Part shown: one piece after another, positions 1-12,297 of the stretch | How positions within the stretch are numbered: the stretch's first letter is position 1 | How the letters are laid out: each line of letters starts with the position of its first letter | From: Anniella stebbinsi | Taxonomy: Eukaryota; Chordata; Lepidosauria; Squamata; Anniellidae | Length of the DNA: 64,000 bases | Reading direction: 5' to 3' | Assembly (NCBI GenBank): GCA_029215795.1 | Contig: JARDYH010000004.1 | Location: forward strand, 221,085,517 to 221,149,516 | Position numbers and translations under genes: made by a program | The notes under the pieces: generated by a model | What the model was told of the DNA's origin: nothing | What the model saw: the letters and a program-made list of their open reading frames with translations, nothing else | Databases searched by the model: none

Positions 1-303
1 GGAACCCCCCTCTCTCCGTGTACTATTCCGTTTGGTCATAGAGTTTGCTGGCCGGAGCAGCAGAAAAAACCACGGCTGTTCCGATACAGCCAGCAGAACT
101 TGCGTTGCGTGCTGGGATACTGCTGGAGGACTGAGGGAGGTGGGAGAGATGAGATGCAGCATCCCAGAAGGATGCTGGGACTTTCGGCTGCGCGACGGGG
201 GGCAACATGTCATTTGGCGGGTGCTGCAGAGCCGCCACCAAAATAACGCACAGTCAGTATGCTATTCCCCCCTCCGTTGGCTAAAGTGTCGTCCGAACTC
301 AGG
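1..303. mobile_element. PIF/Harbinger-like MITE, right part only
   Basis: This stretch matches the right half of the MITE at 14316-14825, sharing the 'ctctctccgtg.actattcc' block, the 'gctgggatac' block and the terminal 'gtgtcgtccgaact' end. The left end lies outside the window. The superfamily is inferred from the 3-bp duplications of related copies at 1713, 13776 and 51888. The open frames inside it are chance. Confidence 0.6.
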
Positions 304-1002
304 CACTCTCTACTGCTTCCCTTTCCTCCTCCCCCTCACTACGAACAACCAATCCAGATTTTTGAACCACCAGCCAATCAGCATTCACTTCACTTTCTCC
401 CCCTCCCACGATTTAACTACTTACCAACCTTGTATTTGAAGTCCACACAGCACTTACATTCTAAGTGGCATTATTATCAACACATTGCAAAGTCACTGTG
501 CCTTCAGAGCTACAATATTTGAAAACCAAAGAATGTAACCTAGATGCATGATCAATCTTTTACTGTGTGAAAAAACATGCACATTCAATTCTATTGGTAT
601 TGTCTACCTTGCTAACAACCTGTTTCATAATAATAGTGTTACTAATTTCTATTTGTACAAAATTGGCAATTGCAGTTTAAAGTAGTAGCAACTAAATCCC
701 TGTTTCCTGAATTTCAAGCAAACTGCTTTTTATTTGATCGATTTAAAATTAAAGCATATTTACCCTGCTCATCAGAAGCCCTTGGTGGCAGTTAGGGGAG
801 GGAGGGGCCATCACTGAGAGCTGAAGGTGCTCTCTTCAAACCATTTGTGCTTCATTTTCGCAAGAATTTAAAGTGCACTGCTCTTATGATATGAATGATA
901 TGAACTGACTTTCTAACTGGGACCTGTAAAACACATTCCTTTATTTATTTTCACTTTTTTGGGAAAGCCTCGTTAGCAAGAGTTGTGGTGGTTCAACATC
1001 TG
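304..1002. other. no supported feature
   Basis: AT-rich, non-coding sequence 5' of the CCDC158 gene. I see no exon, long open frame or clear repeat boundary here. Confidence 0.4.
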
Positions 1003-1215
1003 AGGGGTCCCCAACCTTTCTGGACCCTTGAGGACATTTGGGAATCTGAGAAACTGTTGTGGGCACCACCACAAAATGGCTCACAAAGATGCAACTAGTC
1101 ACATAACGGCTGCCGTGGGGGACTTGGCTAATTAAATGACAAGTAATTCACCCAAGTAACTGAGTAGAAGCAGAGGCCCCACAGAAGCAAAACAAAATAC
1201 CCATTTCAATCCTAT
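1003..1215. mobile_element. hAT-like repeat fragment
   Basis: It begins with 'aggggtccccaacctttctg', a form common at the ends of old hAT (Charlie/Tip100-type) elements. The body is degenerate, and the right end and target duplication are not recognisable. Confidence 0.35.
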
Positions 1216-1234
1216 GTCTGCTTACATGGAATTC

Positions 1235-1323
1235 AATGTTTTTAATTTTTGTAAACCGCCCAGAGAGCTTCAGCTATGGAGCGGTATATAAATGCAATAA
1301 ATAAATAAATAAATAAATAAATA
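1235..1323 (+). mobile_element. L2/CR1-type LINE 3' tail with (AAAT)n
   Basis: It holds the motif 'gtaaaccgcccagagagctt', then 'cggtatataaatgcaat' and an (AAAT)n tail. The same tail ends LINE fragments at 12000, 22600, 31620 and 49015, so this is a 5'-truncated insertion in + orientation. Confidence 0.7.
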
Positions 1324-1343
1324 GAATTACTTTGAGTAGACCT

Positions 1344-1610
1344 ATATAGTATCCTATCATCCTAGAATCCTAGAATAGTAGAGTTGGAAGGGGCCATCAA
1401 GTCCAAGCCCCTGCTCAATGCAGGAATCCACCTTAAAGTATAACTGACAGATGGTTGTCCAGCTGCCTCTTGAAGGCCTCTAGTGTAGGAGAGCCCACCA
1501 CCTCCCTAGGTAATTGGGTCCAATGTCGTACTGCTCTAACAATCAGGAAGTTTTTCCTGATGTCCAGCCGGAATCTGGCTTCCTGTAACTTGCACCCATT
1601 ATCCTATCCT
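1344..1610 (-). mobile_element. CR1 LINE 3' end
   Basis: Read on the + strand it opens with repeated 'tcctagaat' units and 'gtagagttggaaggggccat', and continues with the 'cagctgcctcttgaaggcctc' type text. This is the reverse complement of a CR1 3' region with its short terminal octamer repeats, so the element lies on the minus strand. Confidence 0.75.
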
Positions 1611-1712
1611 ATCTTCTCATCCTATCCACACATACATCTTTCTCCTAGCCCCAAAAGGAAAGAAAAAGCTTTCCCTACTTTGACCTCAGGCTCACCGTAC
1701 CATTGACACTCT

Positions 1713-2021
1713 GGCAGCATTCGGACGACATTTTAGGCAACGGAGGGGGAAGAGGCAATTGACGGTATGTAATTTTTGGAGTGCCCAACATTTGACATGT
1801 TCCCCCCCCCCCCCCGTCCCGCAGCTGAAAGTCCCGGTCTCATAATAAGCAACAGGGCTCTGATAACCAACGGAGCAGTCTGTTGCCTTCCCCCGTTGTT
1901 TAATAGCGTACCGTCAGCTGTGTGTGCGTTGTGTGTTGCCGGACACACAACACAATAAGCAACACAACTGATGGTTGCCTCTTTCCCCCTCCGTTGTCTA
2001 AAGTGTTGTCTGAATGCTGCC
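1713..2021. mobile_element. PIF/Harbinger-like MITE with 3-bp duplication
   Basis: Terminal inverted repeats GGCAGCATTCGGAC and GTCTGAATGCTGCC bound a 309-bp element flanked on both sides by TCT. It holds a C-run near 1801 and inner inverted 'caacggaggggg' blocks. It has no coding capacity. Confidence 0.75.
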
Positions 2022-2024
2022 TCT

Positions 2025-4305
2025 TGCTTCCTTCTCTACTTGATGAGTGTCTTGCTGGATGTGCCAATGCTCGCCCCAATATAGCATACTTGCATCTGCA
2101 CTCATTGCTGCCAGTCTTTTTCTTCCTGCCTGCTGCAACCAACTCTACCCACCTCTGCCTGTCTGCTATTGTTCCATTAAGTGTCTCAACCCAATTGATC
2201 AGGTTTGGTATTCTTTGTTTGTAATATCCTTCCTATTCAAGTCCCAACTTCCCAGTCCTTAACGCATTCCTTTCTTTTCCATTCCATTCCATTCATCAAC
2301 TTGGATACATGTATAAAGCCACTGCAAAGGGAAGAATGAGCTCCCTAAACTCCCTTTGCCCTGTGCCCCAGGTTCTGAATGCCTCCCTAGATTTTATAGA
2401 TCACCCCCTGCCAGGGGCTGTATAGCATCATTTAAGAATCATAGGCTTAGATAAAAGGTAGAAAGTGTAGTTAAGACAAAAGGCCACAAGATGTCAATAG
2501 AGGACCAAATTCCCGGGTCTACTTTGATCAAGGATTGTGGGATCTGTTTCTATGAGTTCTCAGACCCACTAAGGTCAAATCTTCTACGTTAAGGTGTTAA
2601 CATTATGCTGGGATGGATCTGTTATCAAGCTCAGAAATCCACAGAGTCAGGTCTTTTTAAATAGCTGGATCCCTTCCTTCCAGATGTTAGGTGGCATCTA
2701 AAACCCATAGCTTAAAGGGAGAAACCCAGAATAAAGCAGGCCAGCTTCCCTCAGGATCCAGTTGCCTTTCAGAACTGTTCTACAGGGAAGGATCTCTGCT
2801 GAGAGATCCTGTTAGGCTTGGGTGACTTGTTCTTCATATTCTTGTGTATCTGGATAGGCTTGAAAATATGGGCTTGGGAACAACAAAGCTAACTACTGGA
2901 ACTCTGGGCTTGAAGTGGGCTAGAAACTGCTGGAGATTCAGCTGGCAAACTCACTCAGGGCTACTTCACACGGAGCTTATGCAGTGTGATCAAGACCGGT
3001 TATTCACTGAAGTTTGTGTGTCCTTTTTCATAACATCGTCATCCTCCTGTGTCTCTCCCTCTGTTTTTTAGCTCTGTTCCACCATGATTTAACTTGCTGA
3101 AAATGCCATAAGAAATGGGATGACGAAATATTGTTGTAATGTTACAGCGCCATCTGCTGGCTGTATAAATGGAACATATGGAACTCCTCCTCTCCCGCGC
3201 CCCCCCCCCCCCGAAACGGAAATGGACAAAAAAAGGGAGAGAGGAAAGATTCTGCACTATGAAAGCCTGGTAAGCATGCAGATTTTTTTCTTCTTTGCCC
3301 TCAGGGGCCGAGGAAGGAGACCGTGGAGGAGCATGCCTAACCATTGCAAAAGGGGAGGTTCCAGTGTCACGGACCTCAACCTGCTTCAGGAAATCTACAG
3401 AAACATAAATTGTAGGGGGAAAGGCAGACTATAAATATAATAAAGAAAAGAAATGGTTCTCTCGTGACATAGTATGAAATTAATGCATAGTGGTGGCCAT
3501 AGCCATTTTAATTGAACGGAATGGCTTTAATTAAAATGCTTAGTCAAATTAATAGAGTTAATTAATTTAGAGTTGCTAAAGCAGGGGCACTTTATAAAAT
3601 ATTCAAGCAAATGGACCTGACTTCGTATGGCTTCAAGCAAGTGTACGCAGCTGTCAAGAGTTAGACATATCACACCCACTTTGTCTGAGTAAAGCCATGC
3701 CAGCTGGCACCACTAGACGTGGCCTCTGCTATGGTGCACCCCTCTACCCCCTGAAGGAGGGATATGTCTGCTCTTATTCCCCTGAGGGAGGGCTGCCCCA
3801 CAACATAGGGGGAGGGAGCAGGCCTATAACTGTCCCTCAGCCTATTAATCTCTCCTGGCTTCAAAAGGTGTCAACTGCAAAGCGATGTGCTGGATAGGGA
3901 AGGGACTGAAGGTGGTTCTGCAGGCTTCAAACACATGGACACATTTAAATTAACTAACACTAATCAATGCATTTCGAAAACCAAATAAACCACAGGTGCA
4001 CACCCTAGTACTCCCTTGGTATGCACGCCAAGTTTCAGGTGCTTAGGTTTCAGTCTTGGAGCTATGACTCTGACATACATTATTATATATATGAATACTA
4101 AAGGAAGGGCAGTGAAGAGTGTACTGGGAACAGTGCCACTGGTCATCAGAGAGGGCATAGTGTCAAACAAAGTCGAAATCTCAAAAGGGGAAGACTCTTC
4201 CACAGAATCACTGGGTGACAATACCAGACCCCAAAAGTGATATAGTACTGGAAGCATACTATCTTCTCCTGGGTCAAAATGCTCAGGGTAAACGGTGAAT
4301 GAAAT
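2025..4305. other. 5' flank, no gene seen
   Basis: Mostly non-coding sequence with short simple repeats: (CCATT)n near 2277 and a C-run near 3200. A 'gcgccatctgctggctgta' piece near 3148 resembles old retroposon sequence. I could not place an exon or a full repeat here. Confidence 0.35.
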
Positions 4306-4500
4306 CATAAGAACATAAGGAGAGACCAAGGGCTCATCTAGTCCAGCACTCTGCTCACACAGTGGCCGACCAGCTGCCGACCAGGGACCCGCAAGCAGGA
4401 CACGGTGCGACTGCACCTCCTGTTCCCCAGCAACTGGTGTATATAGGCTTACTGCCTCTGATACTGGAGGTTACACTTAGCCATCAGGACTAGTAGCCAT
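4306..4500 (-). mobile_element. CR1/L3-type LINE 3' end
   Basis: It starts with 'ataagaacataaggagag' and continues with 'tctagtccagcactctgctc', the reverse complement of a common reptile CR1-like 3' end. The + orientation relative lies at 35340-35800. Confidence 0.65.
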
Positions 4501-4517
4501 TGATAGCCTTCTCCTCC

Positions 4518-4691
4518 AGGGTTAGGGTATCTGGTCAAGAGAGCAAGGCTCCTGCAGCTTTAACTGTTGTGATGAAGAGGGAATTTGACCAGGTGCTGCA
4601 TGCATACAAATGGCACCTGCTGAAATTCCCTTTTCTATGCAACTGTTTAAGATACAGGAGCCCTGTCCTCCTTTTCATATGGTCACCCTAT
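4518..4691. mobile_element. hAT-type MITE (TAGG-end family)
   Basis: One of nine copies of a fold-back family here. It has the 'gcagctttaactgttgtgatg' arm, the 'gaagagggaatttgaccagg' block, the opposite arm 'gaaattcccttttctatgca', and ends in GGTCACCCTA. The left terminus is degraded. The 8-bp duplications of sister copies show the family to be hAT-like. Confidence 0.7.
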
Positions 4692-5069
4692 TTTGGGCAG
4701 GGATGACTCATATTTTACCTTTCTCTCCCTCCTCCCTAAGGAATGTGCTAACTGAGTCTGTAAATAGAAGCAAGCTGAGGGTGCTTCCGGATTAGGCTTT
4801 TTTAGTGCCGTCGCCTTGCTTCCTTCATGGAATTTTACGGAGGGTCCAGGGTGTCCTCGTCTTCGCCTTGTAACTCTCTTGTGTTTTCCCACTGCTTCTT
4901 CTGGTGTTTCTCCCTCCCCCCCCCCCCTTCTTACCACAGAATATATTTTATGGACAAAAAGCAGAATAACTGTACAATGCCTGCTAATTAGTAGCACCAG
5001 GAGCCCTCCATCTAGACGAACTCCAAATCTGTGTGTCTTGCAAACAGTCTATGCTAGAATTGGATTTGA

Positions 5070-5133
5070 GCCTATCTACACTACTGCTTTAAAACGGTTT
5101 ATAACCCGTTTTAAAGCAGTAGTGTAGATAGGC
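5070..5133. mobile_element. 64-bp near-perfect palindromic mini-MITE
   Basis: Two perfectly complementary 28-bp arms (5070-5097 and 5106-5133) enclose an 8-nt loop. TTGA follows on the right and precedes on the left, which suggests a 4-bp target duplication. A longer, less symmetric relative lies at 50116-50245. Confidence 0.7.
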
Positions 5134-5139
5134 TTGAAG

Positions 5140-7190
5140 AGAAAGCAGAGAGTGGACTTTCCTCTCTGCAGGAAATCCTATGGCATTATGGAGTCCCCTA
5201 GAAATATGTTGGAATGTTCATGCTGTGAACTCTTACCTTGTGCTCAAATAAACAAAATATCACAGAAACACCTTACGTCTCCGCTGATTTCCTTCTAGGG
5301 AAACAGAAGCCTCAGTAAGTGCTGGAATCTGCTCAAAAGTGGGGTGTGCTTATAGAACAAAAACATACACTTTTGTGTAATGTGTGGTTTGGCTGTGAAT
5401 GGTCTGTCTTTCACAGCTACAAAATCCAGAGCTTCTGGCCTCCTAAATTGAATTTAGGAGAGTTAACTGTTTCACAGCAAGATAAAGCACTCGGTGGAAT
5501 TGTGTTGTGGGTTTTGCAGATTATTCTGGTCTAAGATTCCACAAACAAGAATGTCTTGTGGATGGTGCTTTTCCTCCATAACGTGCTAACTTGCAGCAGA
5601 GAAGCAGCTACAAGGGCTGTAGTGTGGCAGCCTTGAGAAGCAGCAAGTATTGGATTTCCTCCTACAGCAAATATAGAGATGCTGGAACAAAAGCACCGCT
5701 GGAGAAACCAGACACCAGAAGTGGCACTTATTGGTTCCCACATTATGCACACAGCGACTTTCAGAGGTGGAGTTAGTTGCCTAGGTTACACCACCAGCCA
5801 AAGGGAGGGCTAGGGGAGCTACCGACTCTCAACCGTTCTGCACCTCAGGAGTCCTCTTCAGTGTTCAATTGTTACCAGCTGGTGCCGTGCGCAAAGGGAA
5901 GAGTGAAGCATGAACCATAGGGCACCCCACAGAGAGAAGCAACATCATCCCTTCTCCCCTTGTGCGTGCGCCGCAAGGTTATTGTCCAATCCAGTTTACC
6001 ACAACAACTGGCGTGGCAAACGTTTTCACACTTTGCAAAATACAGCAAGGTCGAAATCCCTCAGGTGTCTGCAGGAGGTAGGTGCAACGTGTCTCAGGAT
6101 GGGTTTTGCATTGTTACTTGGAAATTTGTTTTTGTAGCTGAACTTTTAATTTGTGTCCTGCCTGACACTCTAGTAGATCGTAACTCGAAGAAATCTTCTG
6201 TCTCCCGTCTTTCACTCCCTGGATTCTCACACAGTGGCGTTTCAGGGTTTTGTAACAAAACTGACATTTGTAGAAATAGGGTGAAGTTTTTTACATCTTC
6301 ATTGCATATGCGAATTTTACAGCGGGGAATGTCACTATCAAATTTCAAGTTCAGGTTCAATTTTTTATTGCAAGCTTGGTTTTTAGTTTGAGTAAATTCT
6401 TAGGTTGAGGTTTAGGGTGTATCCAACACCTGCACAGTATCACAAATGTTGCAAGAGCAGCAACACTGCAGGCAGATACACACATACATCATTGTACTAG
6501 AACTGAAAAAAATGGTTTCGTAAACAAAATGTAGTTTCTACACGTCATGTGACAGTTTAAAGCAAGAGTTACGTCTCTCGTTCTTATAGTAATTAACTGC
6601 AATTTTCTCAAACCATTTTCGTGTTCTTTTAAACGGCCATTGACCCGTTAAGTGTTTTCCCCTCGTAACAAACTGCCATTTAATCCATCATATCATATAA
6701 CACATTCATTCTCCGAGTGCCTATCCTGATGTAGCTTAACAGTGGTAAAAGGTTGGATCCATGATCATATTCATGTACATGTGGTGTTCTGTGATATGAG
6801 AATCCAGTACACGTTTAACTCAGGGAAAAGTGTAAAGGCACAAGCATTGGCAAGGAGAGCAAACTCCAGCATATCAGTGAAGCAAAATTTGAGGGGATCA
6901 AACAACATCAGGGCAAGCCCCCCCCTCCCCGATCCCAGCAGCAAGCGCGGCCACTTACACATCGCTAAAACAGAGGAATTTCTTTACCGAACAAGATGAC
7001 ACCAATTTGCCTCACATAACTTTTGTATATATAAAGGTATATGTATAAGTGCAAATTTAGAAATAATAACTATAATTTAAATGGAAATACAATACCTCTT
7101 ACTGTAGTGGTCAACACTGTGCCCGGTGTGCCTGCTCAGTCCTCTGTCCCAGTGGCCTTTGCTACTCTACTTCTTTAGGGGTGGGGTGGG
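5140..7190. other. 5' flank, no gene seen
   Basis: No splice-bounded open frame with coding character and no intact repeat is apparent. The 88-codon minus-strand frame at 6094-6360 has no recognisable domain. Confidence 0.35.
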
Positions 7191-7199
7191 GTGGGGTTA

Positions 7200-7300
7200 A
7201 AACACATGTGGACTGGACACCTTCAAACAGAGGACCGTCCCATGCCAACTTTCCAAAATAGAGGATTGTCCTCTATAAAATAGGACACCTGGCCATGAAG
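7200..7300. mobile_element. degenerate DNA-transposon fragment
   Basis: Blocks 'gaggaccgtcccatgcc' and 'gaggattgtcctctataaa' next to 'taggacacctgg' look like the end of an old reptile hAT-like element. Only one end is visible. Confidence 0.3.
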
Positions 7301-7721
7301 AGGCTTGAACAACGTATAAAATAGCAGCGTGTGTACACACCAGCTCAGGCAGTGGCTTTCGGTGTGGGGTTATGTACTTAAGCGCGTCCCTATTTCTATA
7401 GGCTTACATCCTAACTAGGCCTCAAAGATGTGGTACCTCACGCAGGGCCTGAGGGAACGCTGCGCAGTACCACCTCCCACCAGAAGGGGCTGCTGTGGCT
7501 TCCCTGGGTCACCTGCCCAGGTGTCAACTCTCCTTCCTTCCCCTGCTGCATCCTTTTCAGAGGAGCCATCGGTGGGAGTGGGAAGAGGACAACCCATCAC
7601 AGGTGGGACAGGCCTTGGGCCTATGGGAAGCAGGCACTGCCATGTAGGCCTAGGGCCAACCTCCCCAACCCTTCCCCTTCCCCCCTCCCGTTAACTTATT
7701 TACCTTCTCCTTTTAAGGCAG

Positions 7722-7826
7722 GGGTGGGCAACTTGTGGCTCCCCAGATGTTTTGGCCTACAACTCCCATCATTCCTCACCATTGGCTATGCTGGCTAGGG
7801 CTGATGGGAGTTGTAGGCCAAAACAG
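7722..7826. mobile_element. short hAT-like fold-back repeat
   Basis: It starts with 'caggggtgggcaacttgtgg'. 'ttggcctacaactcccatca' in the left arm pairs with 'tgatgggagttgtaggccaa' in the right arm. This is the usual form of a very common reptile hAT MITE; the right terminus is lost. Confidence 0.65.
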
Positions 7827-7829
7827 CAG

Positions 7830-10440
7830 CAGGGCCGCAAAGGGAGACACTCTTTTTCTGGAGCGTTGCAGACCTGCCAAGACATAATGAGTAGCCAAAT
7901 GACCACCACTGTCTTAGAGCAACACTTATTTTTAAGGTTATTGACCCGACAGCTTGATCATTCACTCATCCGGGCACTGGCCGAGTGGTTCAACAGATAG
8001 GTGAGATTTTCTAGGACACTCAGTCGCGTTCTTTCTTATTATCAGGGAAAGTATGTAAGGGGAAAGATCAGGACTCCTGGATGGGGCTTGAAATGGGGAG
8101 GATAGGACTTAAGGGAGTTGTCCTCTTTAGGTTACAAGATTGCCCAGGATACCCAGTTCGCCTGTAGCTGAACAATTTAGTGTCTCTGAAAGTTACAAAC
8201 TAGGAGGCAAATTTCAGCTCAACCTCCCAGGACCTTTCAAAGCAAGGGGGGGGGGGGGGGGGATAGTGACCTAGCGGATGCCTTGGAATGGGATGTGTTG
8301 ATTGCTTGCAAATGGGTGATGGATAGGGGTGTCAAATGACTGGATTTTTGAAACCTATTTCACTCACTGGGCCAAAGGCCTAGATCTGTCTGTAAAGCCA
8401 GTCAGTAGCTTGGGCAGCAACTGTCCAATCTGTCATGAGCTCAGCCACTTTTGCCATCCCAGTTTTATAACCCACCCTTAAGTGCCCCCCCACCTGCATC
8501 CATAGTGGTCCTCTGCTAGTGCTCTCACCTACCCACCACCTTCAGCCAGCTGCCTTCTTTCATTTCCTCTTTTCCTACACCTAAGTAGAATTGGACTGAG
8601 AGGGTGGAAGTGAAGTCAAAACAACGTCTTCCAGTATTCCACACTATCATATTAATGGATTGAAAGAAAAGCAATATTTTTGACATGACATAGAGATAGA
8701 AGATGCCTGTTATTATAAAGAAACTTTGTAATACTCCTAATGCTTTCTCCTATATTTCCTTCAAGTAGTCCCTAGATCTGAGCTCAGTTGTCAGCTTGTC
8801 TAGGCTGTCTCCAAGGTTTTATATTCGTGGATGAGTGGTGGTGGGGAATCAACATTTCAAAAATATAATGTATGTTTATATACTTGGGGGATTTATAGTC
8901 CTCCTTTCTATCAATTCAAGGTAGTAGCTTTTATCTTAAGAAATGACCCTTATATATGTTCCTTTTATTCCAGAACATCAGAATTTTTGTCATTCATTTG
9001 TGGATGCTCAGACACAAAAATACAATGATGTGCTGATATAAAAATGCCACATGTCTACAATATAGTCAAAATGATTTCCTTATGTTGGTTGGAGATTTGG
9101 AGAATAACCAGAGCCTCTTTTTTATGTTTGAGAATATTTTCTTAATATGTTTTTCTGGGCATTGCAAAGGCCAGTAGTAAGATCTTCCTACTCTGTTCCC
9201 ATCAATGAAGATTGCTTGATATCTCGTTTCTGAAGAGTCCCTTATTTTGATTTCCAGAACACCCTGCTCCACAAAATATATGAAAATGGGTTTGTTTCAA
9301 GAGCCTCAGCTCCATAGCACCACCTCAATCAAGCACTCCATAATGCCTACCCCCCATTTGAAGCCCCTTGAGGGAATTCCAAACACCCATTGATTACAGC
9401 CCTTTGCCACATCTTTGTGGGAACATTTATAGCCCACCCAAGCCCATCAAAACTGGGAGTGAGCATGGGAGAATGCCTTCATCCTTACATGTGCCTCACT
9501 CTTCATCTCCCTGGATTCAGAGTGCATGGTGATGGAGCTGTGACAGCCAGCCAGACTCCAGGGCCTACCTGTGTGAGAGACTCTATCACTGGCTTGAATT
9601 CCTGGAAGAGTGACAATGTTGTGTGTAGTGATTAGAAATAAGATAGTAGGATGAGGACCATAGCTTGGAAGGTCCTGTTAGTTCCTGTCATCCATGGGAG
9701 AGCTGGTGTCATATAGTGCTCATATAGAGTGTGAACTGGGAGATCTCTGATCTCAGCCAAAAATTGATGAGGTGGTCTTTGGTGAGCCAGTATTCTTTCC
9801 ACATCCCTGCACCCCCCCCCCCCCCCCACATAGATCTGCTGCTAAAGGGGATATTAATGCTTGTTGTCATTACATTGTTCCTTATTTGGGGAGTTTTGAA
9901 CTTTATGGAATGGGAGTGCGCATGTGGGTTGAAGTGGGATCCTCCATGGAGAAGCCTGTATAAAATTCTGGTCTCAACTCAGCAAAATGGTAAATCTGAG
10001 TCTGAACAGCACTACTTCAAACTCCAGATGGGGCTCCCATGATTTAATGTTTCTCCATATAAAAAAATAAATTTCCTTGCACACTACATGGAAGTGAAAA
10101 GAGCTCTGGCCTCACTTTCTCCCTGACATGTTAGTTTTCTGTGTGTGGGGAACTGTGTTCAATAATGTGAGCCTCCAGTTGCAGTCTGAAATGGCACAGC
10201 CCAGACAGAGGTAAATCGCTTAACTGAGAACTAGGCCTTAGGGCCAACCTATGGACATCTGGCAAATGCATCTTTCTTCTCACATGTCTGTCCCATCCAA
10301 ATATACAGTGGGGCTTGAGGGTTTTACTTTAACTTGTAAAAGGAAAAGGCAGGATCTTCCCAGTTCAACATCTTCCCTTCTCTTAGGAGGGGGTCTGTAC
10401 ACTAAGGGAAAACCCAGCATCCTTACCAGGCTTTTTTCTC
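7830..10440. other. 5' flank, no gene seen
   Basis: Non-coding sequence with a G-run at 8246-8262 and a C-run near 9810-9828. The short open frames have no coding character that I recognise. Confidence 0.35.
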
Positions 10441-10445
10441 TCACT

Positions 10446-10797
10446 GACCCTCCACAAGGATGCGCTTTTGCGCCCGGTTCGGCGATTATGCGCATTATCA
10501 CGGAGGCGCATTTACTCCTAATCCCTCTGCACGGGAGGCGGCGAGAGGCGGCGAAGCGCATTAATTGATGTCCAAAAAGCGCTTTACAAGAAGTTAATGC
10601 GCATAATCGCTTGTTCACATGGCGAAAATGCGCTTTAACGGCCGGAGCAAAATAAAAGTCGCTATTTAACGCGCATTCGATAATGCGCATAATCCGGGAG
10701 ATAACGCGCCTCTACGCCCGTTTTGCGCTCCGCTGGTGTGGAGGTAAAATTTATAATGAGCCTTCAAAGAGCATTAAACCTCTCTTGTGGAGGTAGC
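10446..10797 (-). mobile_element. GCGC-rich PIF/Harbinger-like MITE, copy 1
   Basis: It has 'ccctccacaagg' at one end and 'cttgtggaggtagcc' at the other, with many 'atgcgcat' and 'gcgcattaa' motifs between. It is the reverse orientation of the copies at 24941 and 38642. The family's open frame (minus 10280-10690 here) recurs in the other copies but looks like a by-product of DNA similarity. Confidence 0.75.
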
Positions 10798-11252
10798 CTC
10801 AGGTCCTTCCACATTCACTACAGGTTCCTATAGATGGTGACCAACAGTGACCACATAATTTGTAATTGAAAACTTCCCCTCTGGACAATGTTCTATAAAG
10901 TTCAATGAAAGAACACCATCTAGTTGTGGAAGTAATCCTGCGATTATTTCAAATACTCCATTATCTCTGGGAGATTACTGGGGGAAGGCACAGGAGACAT
11001 CCTGGAGGCTGGTGGCATCATGTAAAGGACCTGCAAACCTCCATGAGTGGCCAATCATGAGCGTGCAATAAATTGCTCATGTAGAGATGCTTTCTGTCTG
11101 TTGCTCTAGCTTCTTTTCTTTGTTCCTGGTTCACTTCCAGTATTGGAGTCAGGCAAAGAGCAAAGTGCAGGGTAAATTACCCTGTGATATATGGCTTTGT
11201 GTAAAACAGCCTGAACATAGGCAACACTCTGTCAGTCCCTCATCTCCATGCA

Positions 11253-11316
11253 GCAGCCTTCCCCAACTGCTGCTCTTCAGATGTGTTGGACCTGATTGGG
11301 GAAGGCTGCCCTGGGG
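11253..11316. mobile_element. short fold-back repeat
   Basis: 'cagccttccccaa' at the left pairs with 'ttggggaaggctg' at the right around 'cttcagatgtgttgga'. This is a truncated form of the hAT-like fold-back group seen at 7722 and 59967. Confidence 0.5.
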
Positions 11317-11684
11317 AATAGAAACCTCCAACTCAGGTCCTCTGTATGTGGTTGTTGCTTAACTTGCCTGTTTACTTGTGAGATGCAATTTGCTGGGCAG
11401 CTGAAATTTGAAATTCAGCGTATTGAACTTGGTGTGCTGAATGGTGATCTGAACAAACATGGTAAAACAGGCAAATGTACCTGGCTTCAGTATGTATCTT
11501 CTCATATCACATCCACATAAGCAGAGGAGAGTTAAGTGAGTTGATGCTCAAAGGTTCTGTTTTTCACATTTAAAAATGGTGGTCTGTACTCAGACTTCTA
11601 TCTTGTTTTCTGAGGGTTCTGCGTTCTAAAGGTGTGTTCTACTAGTGGGTCTCTAAAGTGTTAACTAAGTCTATGTTGTTTTAG

Positions 11685-11736
11685 GTTTATCGTGAATTCC
11701 TTTTACTGTTCTCGAGCTGGACAGACAGCTTTTAAG
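11685..11736 (+). other. candidate non-coding 5' exon
   Basis: A 52-nt segment lies between a fair acceptor ('ttgttttag') and a donor (GTATAA). If spliced to the exon at 13246, the joined frame reads TAA shortly before the ATG at 13257, which would agree with that ATG as the true start. There is no transcript evidence and chance is quite possible. Confidence 0.2.
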
Positions 11737-11999
11737 GTATAAATATTTTGGTGGTAAATGATCTGATTTTTATTGTAGGATACTGGCTGGATAATGGGAG
11801 GGTGTATTGACTAGAATCAGAATAAAGATCCATGGTGTGGATGAAAGGCAATAGGAAGACGGAATCGTAGGGAATTGAAGGGCAGGACAATTAGAAAAAC
11901 TGTATAGAAAAGATAAATTGACAGGATTGTAAAGGATGGGGTGATGATGGCAAGTAACATACACAATAATGTGGAGGAGAGACTATGTAGTTCTGTTTT

Positions 12000-12258
12000 A
12001 GATCTTTTGTTTTAAATCTGTTATTGTATTTTAAATTTCTTCATTGCTGCTAGGTTGTATTTTGGTTTTTACTTTTATTTTGTACTGTATTTTTAAACTT
12101 TTAAATTTTTATAATGTATTTTATGCTGTGTTTTGTGGTTTCGATTCTTGTGAACCACCAAGAGAGCTTTGTCTGTCGGGCGGTATAAAAATGCAATAAA
12201 TAAATAAATATAGAAATGCAATAAATACATAAATATAAATAAATAAATAAAATATGCC
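12000..12258 (+). mobile_element. LINE 3' tail with AT-rich simple repeat
   Basis: A T-rich 3' region leads into 'gaaccaccaagagagctttg', 'gtcgggcggtataaaaatgc' and (AAAT)n, a diverged copy of the L2/CR1-type tail seen elsewhere in the window. Confidence 0.65.
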
Positions 12259-12297
12259 ATAATAAATCTGTTAGTCTTTAAAGTGCCATAAGACACT

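Noticed and set aside
1455..1706. Frame at 1455-1706 as a gene
   Set aside because: It is the reversed 3' end of a CR1 LINE.
11377..11464. Open segment with 'MQFAGQLKFEIQRIE' as an upstream coding exon
   Set aside because: It would need a weak donor (GTAAAA) and a different acceptor at 15506. The exon at 13246 fits the better acceptor at 15504 and gives a smoother coil.
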